Shown here: positions 45,630 to 53,490 of the stretch, in pieces
How positions within the stretch are numbered: position 1 is the stretch's first letter
How the letters are laid out: each line of letters starts with the position of its first letter
DNA from: Methanosaeta sp. PtaB.Bin039
Lineage (GTDB): Archaea; Halobacteriota; Methanosarcinia; Methanotrichales; Methanotrichaceae
DNA: 64,000 nucleotides
Assembly (NCBI GenBank): GCA_002067795.1
Contig: MVQI01000082.1
Coordinates: 124,001 to 188,000, forward strand
Direction: 5' to 3'
Translations under genes and position numbers: made by a program
The notes under the pieces: model-generated
Databases searched by the model: none
What the model was told of the DNA's origin: nothing
Seen by the model: the letters and a program-made list of their open reading frames with translations, nothing else

Positions 45630-45945
45630 ATGAAGGGATTTGAGCGGCCAAGTGTGGAGTTCTCCCGGTGCATAGAGTTCGATGCGTGCCGATATGACGG
45701 TTCCATGATCTCGTCCGTGTTTGTCCGCTCGCTCCGTCAGCCCGTCGATCCCGTACCGACCTGATCTGCCCGGAGTTCGAGCTGGAGCTGGGATTGCCGC
45801 GAGAGCCCATACGCATCGTCAATCAGATGGGCGACGACCGGCTGATCCAGCCAGCCATAAAGCGGGATCTGACCAGGAAAATGGCGCGGTTCTGCGACGA
45901 CTTCCCGTCCGGGCACTCCCCATTCCCGCAAACTCGAAGTTCAAA
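45630..45945 (+). pseudogene. Frameshifted and truncated DUF523 (YbbK-like) gene
   Basis: Two frames carry the two halves of a DUF523 domain. The first (from 45630) reads RPSVEFSRCIEFDACRYDGSMISSVFVRSLRQPVDPVP and then stops near 45764. The second, in another frame, continues DLICPEFELELGLPREPIRIVNQMGDDRLIQPAIKRDLTRKMARF to about 45900, matching the family order (SRCLGFxxCRYNG..., CPEVEIGLG, PREPIRLV, QPATGRDLT). One frameshift near 45757-45770 joins them. The DUF1722 part found in full-length relatives is missing. Hence an inactivated remnant, unless the frameshift is a sequencing error. Confidence 0.7.
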
Positions 45946-46056
45946 ATGCGTCATTCTCATAGGCCGCCAAACCTTTCGGCTAGCACTAAGCTCATGCTGC
46001 GGGGAATACAGGCGCTATTGCCTAAAAAAAGGAGGGGGTGAAAGGCAGCGTAATCC

Positions 46057-46479
46057 TCAGGTCTTGCGGAAGGTGTACTCAGCAGCGTAGTTAGTCCTGC
46101 CGCTGGAGTCGGTGAATACGTTGAGTGACACCACCCTCAAGATGTTTCTTGAAATGGTCAGGACCAGGGTGGTCTCCTTGAAGTCCTCTGGAAATATTGC
46201 TTTAATTGCATTGGCGGTACTGGCCAGGTCTGAGTCCACGCTTGGCGCAAAGGCCATAGCCCTGACTGTGCCCCAATCACAATCGGTGGGGTGGCACTTT
46301 CCCCAGGCCTGAACTGCCACCTTTGTCCCTGATACGTCTATCTTGATCTTGGTAATGCCCGATGTCCCTGCATCTGTATTGACCCAGATTCCTTGAAACT
46401 GCGCCAGGCTGGCGCAAGCGCTTGAGATCAGCAGCACGCCTATGAGCAGTGCACTCGCAAGGACGATCCTATTCTTCAT
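46057..46479 (-). CDS. Secreted protein of unknown function
   Basis: 140 residues with a clear signal peptide (MKNRIVLASALLIGVLLISSACA, residues 1-23 or so; possible lipobox-like SAC-A). The mature part is beta-rich, with a conserved-looking WGKCHPTDCDWG motif near residue 59 and a C-terminal beta strand pair (RNILRVVSLNVFTDSSGRTNYAAEYTF). Similar short extracellular proteins with a CHPTDCDWG motif occur in archaea and bacteria; no function is known to me. AGAGGT lies 5 bases before the ATG. The following T-rich stretch (minus strand, about 46040-46022) may end the transcript. Confidence 0.75.
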   Translation of the reverse strand: MKNRIVLASALLIGVLLISSACASLAQFQGIWVNTDAGTSGITKIKIDVSGTKVAVQAWGKCHPTDCDWGTVRAMAFAPSVDSDLASTANAIKAIFPEDFKETTLVLTISRNILRVVSLNVFTDSSGRTNYAAEYTFRKT

Positions 46480-46530
46480 TCATATACCTCTCAGGGATTA
46501 TCCCCAATCCATAATTGTAATCCATTTCAT

Positions 46531-46720
46531 TTAACTCTTAGGATTGCGAAGGACGAAGCAGGAAGCCCCCTGTTTCAGTATGGAGATGAAATCGGAGTCC
46601 TTTGCCAGGATTGAATTATGATTCAAAGCGCAGAGTTCCATGGCCAAAGTTCGGCCTGATTTTAAAAAATCTGCGATCAGGGAATTGGCGCGATCCGATA
46701 CCGATCTTGTCGGCCGGGAA
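46531..46720 (-). pseudogene. Possible remnant of a PIN-like (DUF5615) toxin gene
   Basis: The frame ends MELCALNHNSILAKDSDFISILKQGASCFVLRNPKS, which resembles the C-terminal part of DUF5615 PIN-like proteins (…VTKDSDF…). The upstream half lacks the family's N-terminal catalytic aspartate motif, so only a fragment seems to remain. The rest of 46480-46846 holds the promoter of the secreted protein and nothing else I can recognise. Confidence 0.3.
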
Positions 46721-46846
46721 ATCCTTCTCGATCCTGGACGGGCGGTCATCGGTAGGGGGGTGAGGCCGGCCTTGGCTGTTCCCGGGCCGACCTTGGATCT
46801 TAAGCAGATATTCTCGAAATCAGCCAACCACATTCGCCGATTTGGC

Positions 46847-48058
46847 CTAGCACTCCGTGCCTGCGCACTGTCTTACCTCTCCGACGATCGGCCCTTCGAA
46901 GCTGCATCCGACAGTCTCATTCTCATGGAATGGCGCCTCATGGATCTTTGTCAGCTTCTGCACCTCGAAGGCGCCGGTAAAGCGCTGGTGGCTCTTGATA
47001 TCCTTTTGAAGCGTCACGTGCCACCTGGAGTCCATCCCCCATGTACCCCTAAACTCGTTCTTCGTATCGATACCAAGAAGGTGGCTCGGCGATGCCTCCT
47101 GCAGGGCTGCGAAGCTCTCAAATCCGTTTGAAGCAGCCCATTCCTCTCGCGCTATCGGATCGGTCCAGTGACCCACCGCATCGGTGGCAGAGAAGAAGAC
47201 CGATTGATTCTTCTCGATCTCTGCTGTGGCAAACGTCTCCTGGATCTTGGCCCCAATTCCGCCGAATACCGTTTGAGACTCAAGCTTGCGGGATCCCACA
47301 AGCGGCACGTCTCCTGCGTAGCTGATCTTTGAGCTCTCGAAAAGGTTCAGAGGCACTTTATCGTCTCCTACGTTCCTGATCAGCTTGCTGGCGTTCTCGG
47401 AGAGGGCGTTTTCCCCTTCGATCTCGAAATCCCCGCTGCCCAATAGCTGGTTGTTGTACCTCAGGGCTATCTTTCGGTCGATCATACGGGTGGCTATATC
47501 CACATCTCCTTCTCCTGCCACCTTCTGGCTGTGGCAGTACTGCTGGTACTGGATGGGCTCGTCGCTTGGGCTCAGAATCTTTATCACCTCTATATCGCTG
47601 GCCAGGCCCACCAGCTCGCCGCATGGGTCGGTCGCACTGACCTCCACATGGTTCGCAGAATCGTTGGCTCCCACGGCTGGCTGGGTTCCCTTGAAAACCC
47701 AAACCTCGCTCAAGTTGAGCCACCCATCACCGTTATCATCTCCGGAGTCGTAGACCACCGGATCGACCAGGTCGTCGTACACAACAACGTTGGTCAGGTT
47801 CACATCGCCTCTGTTTGTCACGATGTATGTGTAATTCTGTGGGACGCCGGCGTAAATTATCTGATCCAGCTGCTCGTCGGCCTCAGTCTGCTCCTCGGCA
47901 TATCCGATCGATATCAGGAAGAGAACCCCGATGCAGATGGCAGCGGAAAGCGTCCCGATGAACCGCCCCTCTGCGTTTGCATTATCGGCCCGAGCGGGCG
48001 AAAAAATAGTATTACATTTATTATTTAAATACAGCAGGATTAAGCCTATTCCCATCAT
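46847..48058 (-). CDS. Large extracellular protein with a DUF11-like beta domain
   Basis: About 403 residues. The N-terminus holds a hydrophobic segment (FIGTLSAAICIGVLFLISIGYA) near residues 34-55, a signal peptide or anchor. Residues about 70-165 resemble a DUF11/isopeptide-type surface repeat: QIIYAGVPQNYTYIVTNRGDVNLTNVVVYDDLVDPVVYDSGDDNGDGWLNLSE, with a calcium-loop-like DNGDG. The remainder is polar and not recognised. The ATG at 48058 has GAAGGGG upstream, better than GTG 48064. Probably exposed on the cell surface; similar proteins are numerous in Methanosarcinales. Confidence 0.72.
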   Translation of the reverse strand: MMGIGLILLYLNNKCNTIFSPARADNANAEGRFIGTLSAAICIGVLFLISIGYAEEQTEADEQLDQIIYAGVPQNYTYIVTNRGDVNLTNVVVYDDLVDPVVYDSGDDNGDGWLNLSEVWVFKGTQPAVGANDSANHVEVSATDPCGELVGLASDIEVIKILSPSDEPIQYQQYCHSQKVAGEGDVDIATRMIDRKIALRYNNQLLGSGDFEIEGENALSENASKLIRNVGDDKVPLNLFESSKISYAGDVPLVGSRKLESQTVFGGIGAKIQETFATAEIEKNQSVFFSATDAVGHWTDPIAREEWAASNGFESFAALQEASPSHLLGIDTKNEFRGTWGMDSRWHVTLQKDIKSHQRFTGAFEVQKLTKIHEAPFHENETVGCSFEGPIVGEVRQCAGTEC

Positions 48059-48487
48059 TACCACCCCTTCGACAGGATGTTATCAACGCCAATTATTAAT
48101 ACTTTTTGATTAATTTAATTCTTTAATGAAATACTTCTGCTAATATACCCGTTTACTTGGATTGAGTTTGTGGCTGTAATTGGCGGATGAAAATCGTCCC
48201 AATATAAGGGGCGGGTGGCCGAAAAGACGTTGCAGATATATTGCCACGCAAAGAACCTGGCCCGGGATCCACCTTCATAGATCGACGCGCCTCGACTTGC
48301 CGTCTCTTCGGTCGGTGCTGTACCAGACGACTGTTCCCCCGTGAGATGGGGCCCTGTTGCCATGGTCTTCGAAGCCGGGAATTATGTCTGCGTAACTTCC
48401 ATTCGATCGGCCGCCATTTCGATCCATAAGGTCGGGCAGGAGCGGCGCGATGTAGTATTTAATTAAAAGGGCTTTCATTCGGAGATC
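48059..48487. other. Gene-free spacer
   Basis: Over 400 bases with AT-rich edges. The short frames on both strands have no start signals or recognisable product. Confidence 0.4.
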
Positions 48488-48508
48488 CCCCGCTGCCCTG
48501 CAGCGGGG
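48488..48508 (-). terminator. Hairpin downstream of the amphi-Trp protein gene
   Basis: CCCCGCTG (48488-48495) and CAGCGGGG (48501-48508) form an 8-bp stem with a 5-base loop, about 50 bases beyond the stop of the minus-strand gene; a T/A-rich stretch follows further on. Confidence 0.5.
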
Positions 48509-48555
48509 AAGAAGTGCAACAATCCAGCTTCCCCGTTGAATCCAAATATCGTATC

Positions 48556-48831
48556 TCAGGGAAACTCCTTGAGCTTGAACTGAACTTCCAGCTCCCTCTT
48601 ATCGGTCTTGTATTGGACCTCTATCTTAAGGGGCTCGCAGGGGCTGACGCCCACGCTGTGGCTATCCCAGGATGCCTCAACCCTTCCTCCAGCCTCGATC
48701 TCAGCCGCCAGGTCACGCAGAACCTGGGCCATCTCTGCACGGGTGGCGTAGAACTCCTGTTCGAACTTGCCCGGCCCAAAGGGCGTCCCATCTGACTTTC
48801 CCGGCTTTCCTGTTATCTGCACTGTTTTCAC
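48556..48831 (-). CDS. Amphi-Trp domain protein
   Basis: A 91-residue small protein starting at GTG 48831 (MKTVQITGKPGKSDG). EFYATRAEMAQVLRDLAAEIEAGGRVEA and the alternating hydrophobic C-terminal strands RELEVQFKLKEFP fit the short amphi-Trp domain proteins common in haloarchaea and methanogens, though the hallmark terminal tryptophan is not present. Function unknown. Single gene, with a hairpin downstream. Confidence 0.6.
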   Translation of the reverse strand: MKTVQITGKPGKSDGTPFGPGKFEQEFYATRAEMAQVLRDLAAEIEAGGRVEASWDSHSVGVSPCEPLKIEVQYKTDKRELEVQFKLKEFP

Positions 48832-48943
48832 CTCAAAAGTCTATTTTCCTTTTTACCTAAAAGCTTGTCTATCGAATGCCATTTAGATTACGATTATCTC
48901 TGGACAATATCGGCATTTTGGCCACTATTGGCCACAAATCCGT

Positions 48944-49978
48944 CTACTGCCCCCTCAGACCCTTGGGCTTCCTTGCCTTTCCATCGGCAGGCTTATCGGC
49001 GGCCCTGCTCCTCCCTCCAGCAGTGGAGATTATGGTCAGAAGCGGGCCTATCAGCAGACCGCTCCCGGCAAGCAGTGCGAGCACTCCCACTATCCGCAAG
49101 CCAACCTTCTCCCTGACCGAGAACTCGCGATCCCGGCCCCGCAGAGCCAAATAGAGAGCTGCTGCCCCAATGGTTGCGGAGATGGCAGCGAATATGGCCG
49201 TTATATATGCTTCTTCCCCTCCGGACGATCGTGTGAGGGCGTAGGTCATCTGATAAAGGATTGAGGCGCAGCTGCCCAAGAAGAGGAGGCCAGCTAAGGA
49301 AGCAAGGGCTCTGGGCTGTGACAGATCTGGCCGCCGCCTGTTAAGGAAATAGTATCCTGCCACCAGAACTGCCAGTATGGGAGCAAATACTGCGGGCAGG
49401 CTCTGCCCCTCCCAGCGATATACCGAGATCAGACGCAGGGGAAGAAGTATCCACTCCTCGAGGGTGAAAGCCTCTTCAAAGCCAACCACCAGCCCGTAGT
49501 TCCCCACGCTCGGGGCAAATACGGCAACAAGATATTCTCCCGCCTGAGGGGCCTGCATGTCCAGCCCCCCAAGCTTCCTGTATGCAGAAGGGGCGAATGG
49601 CTCGTAAACGGCGTCGTCTGGCACCGAGCCGTTGACCAGCACCGCGCCGTAGCCTTCCGGCACCACAATATCCGGTCGAAGCGCGACACCCTTGGGCAGC
49701 CCTGCCCCCATCAGGACGAAGCCTGGTGCGAATGCCGGGTCCTGGGGTGAGGTTATGATCTCCAGATGTATGCGCTGGCCCGCCTCCCGGTCGAAGCGGT
49801 AGTAATGGATGGCACCTTGCGGAAGCAGTGCGTATGCAGCCCAGGACTTGTTGGCATCTTCAATCTGGACCGCGGCGTCAGGCTGTATTCCTGGGCTGGG
49901 CAGGAGGGGGACATGCCCCTGGACGACGCCCAAAAGCAGAAGCAACATAAGCAGAAAGACAGGCAGCACGTGTCTCAT
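48944..49978 (-). CDS. Membrane protein with extracellular beta domain and C-terminal helices
   Basis: 344 residues from ATG 49978 (MRHVLPVFLLMLLLLLGVVQG, a signal peptide). Residues about 25-195 are a beta-rich extracellular domain (SWAAYALLPQGAIHYYRFDREAGQRIHLEI... and AGEYLVAVFAPSVGNYGLVVGFEEAFTLEEW). Four transmembrane helices follow, and a basic tail (RSRAADKPADGKARKPKGLR) lies in the cytosol. Not recognised as a named family, but the domain order recalls archaeal proteins with a pre-peptidase-like sensor. The start at 50035 would add 19 residues before the signal peptide. Confidence 0.7.
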   Translation of the reverse strand: MRHVLPVFLLMLLLLLGVVQGHVPLLPSPGIQPDAAVQIEDANKSWAAYALLPQGAIHYYRFDREAGQRIHLEIITSPQDPAFAPGFVLMGAGLPKGVALRPDIVVPEGYGAVLVNGSVPDDAVYEPFAPSAYRKLGGLDMQAPQAGEYLVAVFAPSVGNYGLVVGFEEAFTLEEWILLPLRLISVYRWEGQSLPAVFAPILAVLVAGYYFLNRRRPDLSQPRALASLAGLLFLGSCASILYQMTYALTRSSGGEEAYITAIFAAISATIGAAALYLALRGRDREFSVREKVGLRIVGVLALLAGSGLLIGPLLTIISTAGGRSRAADKPADGKARKPKGLRGQ

Positions 49979-50107
49979 GGCCTTAATGTTTCCGGCTCCC
50001 TGGGCATTAGGTTTTCGAGGGATGATGGACTCCAACTTTGGCTGCGTTCATCTCCACATGTGTTAATGGAAAGGCTTTAGACGGATCGGGCCAAGACAAG
50101 ATACCGG

Positions 50108-50722
50108 ATGTTTTCCGGCGTCACCGTTGTCATAGTGCTCTACCTGCTGGCCTTCTCCGCCCTTCACAGCCTGCTCGCCAGCATCAAGTCCAAGAGGGCA
50201 TTGCAGGCCTTCTTTGGCCCCCGCATAGACCGCTTTTACCTGCCGGCCTTCAGCGTTGTCGCAGCCGTCACCCTTCTGCCCCTTCTCGTCCTTATCTATC
50301 TGAATCCAGGCCCACTTCTCTACCTGGTCCCCTCCCCCTGGCGCTATATTATGATAGCCGGCCAGCTGCTGGTGGCTGCCTGGTCATTGCGGGCCTTTAT
50401 CGATGCTCCTCACCGCTTTTTAGTGACTGCGCAGCTCTCCGGGCCGCATCCTCCAGGGACATTGGATATACGGGGCATATACTGCTCTGTCCGCGACCCT
50501 TTCCTCCTCTCCGGGCTCCTGCTGATCTGGATGACCCCATTTCTGACCGAGAATATGCTCGCAGTATTCTGCGTGGCCACGATCTACCTGTTCCTTGGTT
50601 CGCTTCACTGGGAAAGCCGTCTGCTGGCTCAGTTCGGGGACGACTATCGCAAGTATCAACGATCTGTCCCCCGCTTAATCCCCCGGAGCCGCCGCTGCCC
50701 GCCCGCCTCCAAGACCTCTTGA
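50108..50722 (+). CDS. Isoprenylcysteine carboxyl methyltransferase-like membrane protein
   Basis: 204 residues with about five hydrophobic helices. The ICMT/NnrU-type C-terminal region is clear: IYCSVRDPFLLSGLLLIWMTPF, then the SAM-site ending ESRLLAQFGDDYRKYQRSVPRLIP. These enzymes methylate small thiols, lipids or prenylated residues at the membrane. The substrate is unknown in methanogens. The downstream DUF362 fragment starts one base after its stop. Confidence 0.82.
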   Translation: MFSGVTVVIVLYLLAFSALHSLLASIKSKRALQAFFGPRIDRFYLPAFSVVAAVTLLPLLVLIYLNPGPLLYLVPSPWRYIMIAGQLLVAAWSLRAFIDAPHRFLVTAQLSGPHPPGTLDIRGIYCSVRDPFLLSGLLLIWMTPFLTENMLAVFCVATIYLFLGSLHWESRLLAQFGDDYRKYQRSVPRLIPRSRRCPPASKTS

Positions 50723-50723
50723 A

Positions 50724-51158
50724 ATGGGGATAGTATCCGACCAGCCCACGTCCCGGCTGGGCAAAAGCACCGGCAGAGCTCACAACACCGTTGCCGCTGG
50801 AGGCATGGGAGCGGAGATGGCCGGGACCAGGATGCCGGACCTCAGTATAATGGATGCCATCTGGATCAATGCAGCGCCGGGCAATGGGCCGTCCACCTCC
50901 TGCGAGGAGGCCAAGCTCGCTAAAGTGGTGGCCGCAAGCACTGATCCGGTGGCTTTGGACGCCTGGGCTGCCGGGGAGATCCTCATGCCAGCCGCTTCGG
51001 CTGCCGGCTATTCCGATCTCTCCTCCATCGACCCGAACACGCGAAAGTACAAGTCCTTCAGCAGCTGGCTGAACCTATCCTGTCAGGAGCTAAGGCTTGC
51101 CGGGATGAGCTGCACCGCCGATCCGAAATATGCCAGCGTCTTCCTGGCCCGGCTCTGA
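50724..51158 (+). pseudogene. C-terminal fragment of a DUF362 protein
   Basis: 144 residues matching only the C-terminal part of DUF362 proteins: GDxPT-like ISDQPTSR, PDLSIMDAIWIN, GNGPSTSCEEAKLAKVVAASTDPVALDAWAA. The N-terminal half, normally 150-200 residues, is absent; upstream is the ICMT-like gene. The frame is intact and starts one base after that gene, so it could still be translated, but it is most simply a truncated gene. Its last 69 bases overlap the convergent TPR gene. Confidence 0.65.
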
Positions 51159-51824
51159 GTGTTGAAACAATTCGTACTGCATGGATTGCAATGCACGGTC
51201 ACGATTGCGCCTTGCCAGGGCACAGCTCGGGTCCAGAGCCAGGGCCCGGTTATAGCTATCCACTGCCTCCAGGTATCTGCCCATATGGGCAAAGACGTTT
51301 CCCTGGTTGATCCAGGCAAGGCGAGACTGGCTGTTCAGAAGCACTGCTCTCTCCAGACACTCGCTGGCCTCCTCATACCTGCCGGCCATGCCCAGGGCTG
51401 CACCCAGGTTGGTCCATACGAATCCGTCGCCCGGTGTCAATCGAAGCGCTGTCCGAAATGCCTCTATGGCCTCTGGCAGAAGGTCGAGGTCCTGAAAGGC
51501 GAGGCCAAGGTTAATCCAGGCCGGGCCTGCAAGAGGATCTATCTCAAGGGCCCGCAAGTAGCATCTTTTGGCCTCCTCTGCTCTTCTTAGCCTTGCCAGG
51601 GCGTTGCCCCGGTTGAACCACGTGGGAGCCGAGTCGCTGTCCACCTGTACTGCCAGGCCGTAGCAGTCAAGGGCCTCGCTGTCCCGTCCCATCCGGCTCA
51701 GTGCCAGGGCCTTGAGCTGAAGCGCGGGAGATGAGGTTGGGCAGAACGACAGGGCCGCTTCCGAGCACTGCAGCGCCCGAAGATAGGAGCGGCCGGCCAG
51801 GTATTGCATGCCTCTGTCTATCAT
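51090..51824 (-). CDS. Tetratricopeptide-repeat protein
   Basis: 244 residues made almost entirely of about six TPR units of 34 residues, e.g. APTWFNRGNALARLRRAEEAKRCYLRALEIDP and GPAWINLGLAFQDLDLLPEAIEAFRTAL. It likely is a protein-interaction scaffold in the cytosol. ATG 51824 is chosen because TTTATTAA lies about 28 bases upstream, for a leaderless mRNA; ATG 51860 adds 12 residues inside that box. The 3' end overlaps the convergent DUF362 fragment. Methanothrix-type genomes hold many such proteins. Confidence 0.85.
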   Translation of the reverse strand: MIDRGMQYLAGRSYLRALQCSEAALSFCPTSSPALQLKALALSRMGRDSEALDCYGLAVQVDSDSAPTWFNRGNALARLRRAEEAKRCYLRALEIDPLAGPAWINLGLAFQDLDLLPEAIEAFRTALRLTPGDGFVWTNLGAALGMAGRYEEASECLERAVLLNSQSRLAWINQGNVFAHMGRYLEAVDSYNRALALDPSCALARRNRDRALQSMQYELFQHSEPGQEDAGIFRIGGAAHPGKP

Positions 51825-52026
51825 GCTTATCGATCTTATGCGATTAATGTTAATAAACATTTCTTATAGATAGGGCACCGACATAATATATTAAAATATA
51901 TATTTATTAAAATAATATATGCTTTAAAAAATCATCGGCACTTGAGGCCGGCAGAACTTGAATGATGCAGAACTTTCGCCTGTTTACATTCAGGATCTCG
52001 GAGCGGTGAGAGTCGTGCCCCCTTTC

Positions 52027-53466
52027 TCAAGCCGTCTTCCTCAGTCTCTGAAGAGCTCCTTCTGCCTTCTCTCGGCGCTGGTCCGACCTCTTCTGGGCCT
52101 GACGGATCAGGCTGCGACGTCGGCGAACCATCCGGCGGACCTCGGAAGGAGCCGGACCTCCGGGGCGGTTCCTGACAGCAACGTTGCCATGCGGATCGAG
52201 CGCATGGCGCAGCATATCGGCGCTGTAGCCCATCTGGCTCGGCTTTACTTTAGCGACCTCCTGCCCTGCCCGGTCAAGATCGTCCGGATTTGGGGCCTGG
52301 CCAGCGGCAGCCAGCCTGCCCACGATCTGATGAGCGGTGCGAAAAGGTATGCCAGTGACCCTCACCAGGGAATCGGCAAGCTCGGTTGCCGTGGAGAATC
52401 CTGCCCCGGCGCTCTCTTCCAGACGGGCCAGGGAGAAGCGCAGGCTCTGGTAGCAGCCGTCCATTATGCGCAGGGCCGACCTGGCGATAGAGACGGCTCT
52501 CCACAGGTTTGGAGTTATCTCCTGCAGATCCCGATTGTAGCTCATTGGGAGGGCTTTGGCAGTTGCCAGGGCGCTGACAAGGCACCCGATCACCGAGCCG
52601 GTCTTGCCACGCACAAGCTCGGCTGTATCAGGATTCTTCTTCTGGGGCATTATGGACGATGTGGAGGCGAACAGGTCGTCGATCTCCAGGTATCCGAACT
52701 CCTGGGTTGACCACAGGATGACCTCCTCTGCCATGCGGCTCAGGTTAACCATCATTATGGAAAGCGCGCACAGGGTCTCCAGGAGGAAGTCGCGGGACGA
52801 TACTGCATCCATGCTGTTCTCCACCAGCCCGTCAAAGCCCAGCAGCTCAGCGGTGCGATCTCGGTCGATAGGAAACCCGGTGGAGGCAAAGGCTGCCGCC
52901 CCAAGCGGGGAGCGGTTGATCCTGGAATAGGCATCCTCCAGCCGCTGGCAGTCCCTGTGCAGGGCGTCGGCGTGGGCCAGCAGATGGTGGCCGAGGGTAG
53001 TTGGCTGAGCATGCTGGAGATGGGTGAATCCCGGAACCAGGTCAGCGGCATGCCTGGCTGCCAGCTCCACAAGCGTGCTCTCCAGGCTCAGAAGCTCGTC
53101 AAAGAGGCCCAGCATCTGACCGCGCAAGGCGAGGCGTATGCAGGTGGCCACCTCGTCGTTTCTGGACCTGCCGGTGTGCATCCGCCCTCCTGACGGACCG
53201 GCCCTGGCGATCACGTAGGCCTCGATAGCCTCGTGCACATCCTCCCCCTCCCCAAGCAGGTTCGGATCCGCCTCGATCTCGGAGATAGCCTGCCATATCA
53301 GCCCTCTCTCCTGGGGCCCGATCAGACCCTGCTCCTGAAGCATGACCAGGTGAGCCCTGTCCACATCCAGGTCGGCCTGGGTTATCCAGGCGTCCGCCTC
53401 CCTTGAGGAGATGAACTCCAGCACGTCGGAATCTATCCCTCCCAGCCTTCCCTTGCGCAGCAGCAT
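52027..53466 (-). CDS. argH: Argininosuccinate lyase
   Basis: Last step of arginine synthesis: argininosuccinate to arginine and fumarate. 479 residues. The fumarase/lyase signature SSIMPQKKNPD lies near residue 275; GGRMHTGRSRNDEVAT near residue 95 and HLQHAQPTTLGHHLLAHADAL near residue 150 contain the catalytic His and Ser environment. Third gene of a minus-strand unit argC-argJ-argH, 24 bases after argJ, with GGAAGAGAG before the ATG. The C-terminus has a basic extension (SLIRQAQKRSDQRREKAEGA) not typical of the family core. Confidence 0.96.
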   Translation of the reverse strand: MLLRKGRLGGIDSDVLEFISSREADAWITQADLDVDRAHLVMLQEQGLIGPQERGLIWQAISEIEADPNLLGEGEDVHEAIEAYVIARAGPSGGRMHTGRSRNDEVATCIRLALRGQMLGLFDELLSLESTLVELAARHAADLVPGFTHLQHAQPTTLGHHLLAHADALHRDCQRLEDAYSRINRSPLGAAAFASTGFPIDRDRTAELLGFDGLVENSMDAVSSRDFLLETLCALSIMMVNLSRMAEEVILWSTQEFGYLEIDDLFASTSSIMPQKKNPDTAELVRGKTGSVIGCLVSALATAKALPMSYNRDLQEITPNLWRAVSIARSALRIMDGCYQSLRFSLARLEESAGAGFSTATELADSLVRVTGIPFRTAHQIVGRLAAAGQAPNPDDLDRAGQEVAKVKPSQMGYSADMLRHALDPHGNVAVRNRPGGPAPSEVRRMVRRRRSLIRQAQKRSDQRREKAEGALQRLRKTA

Positions 53467-53490
53467 GATACTCTCTTCCGGCAGCCTTTT

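Noticed and set aside
48115-48478. Two short minus-strand frames after the large surface protein
   Set aside because: They overlap in different frames, lack ribosome-binding sites and have no known domain.
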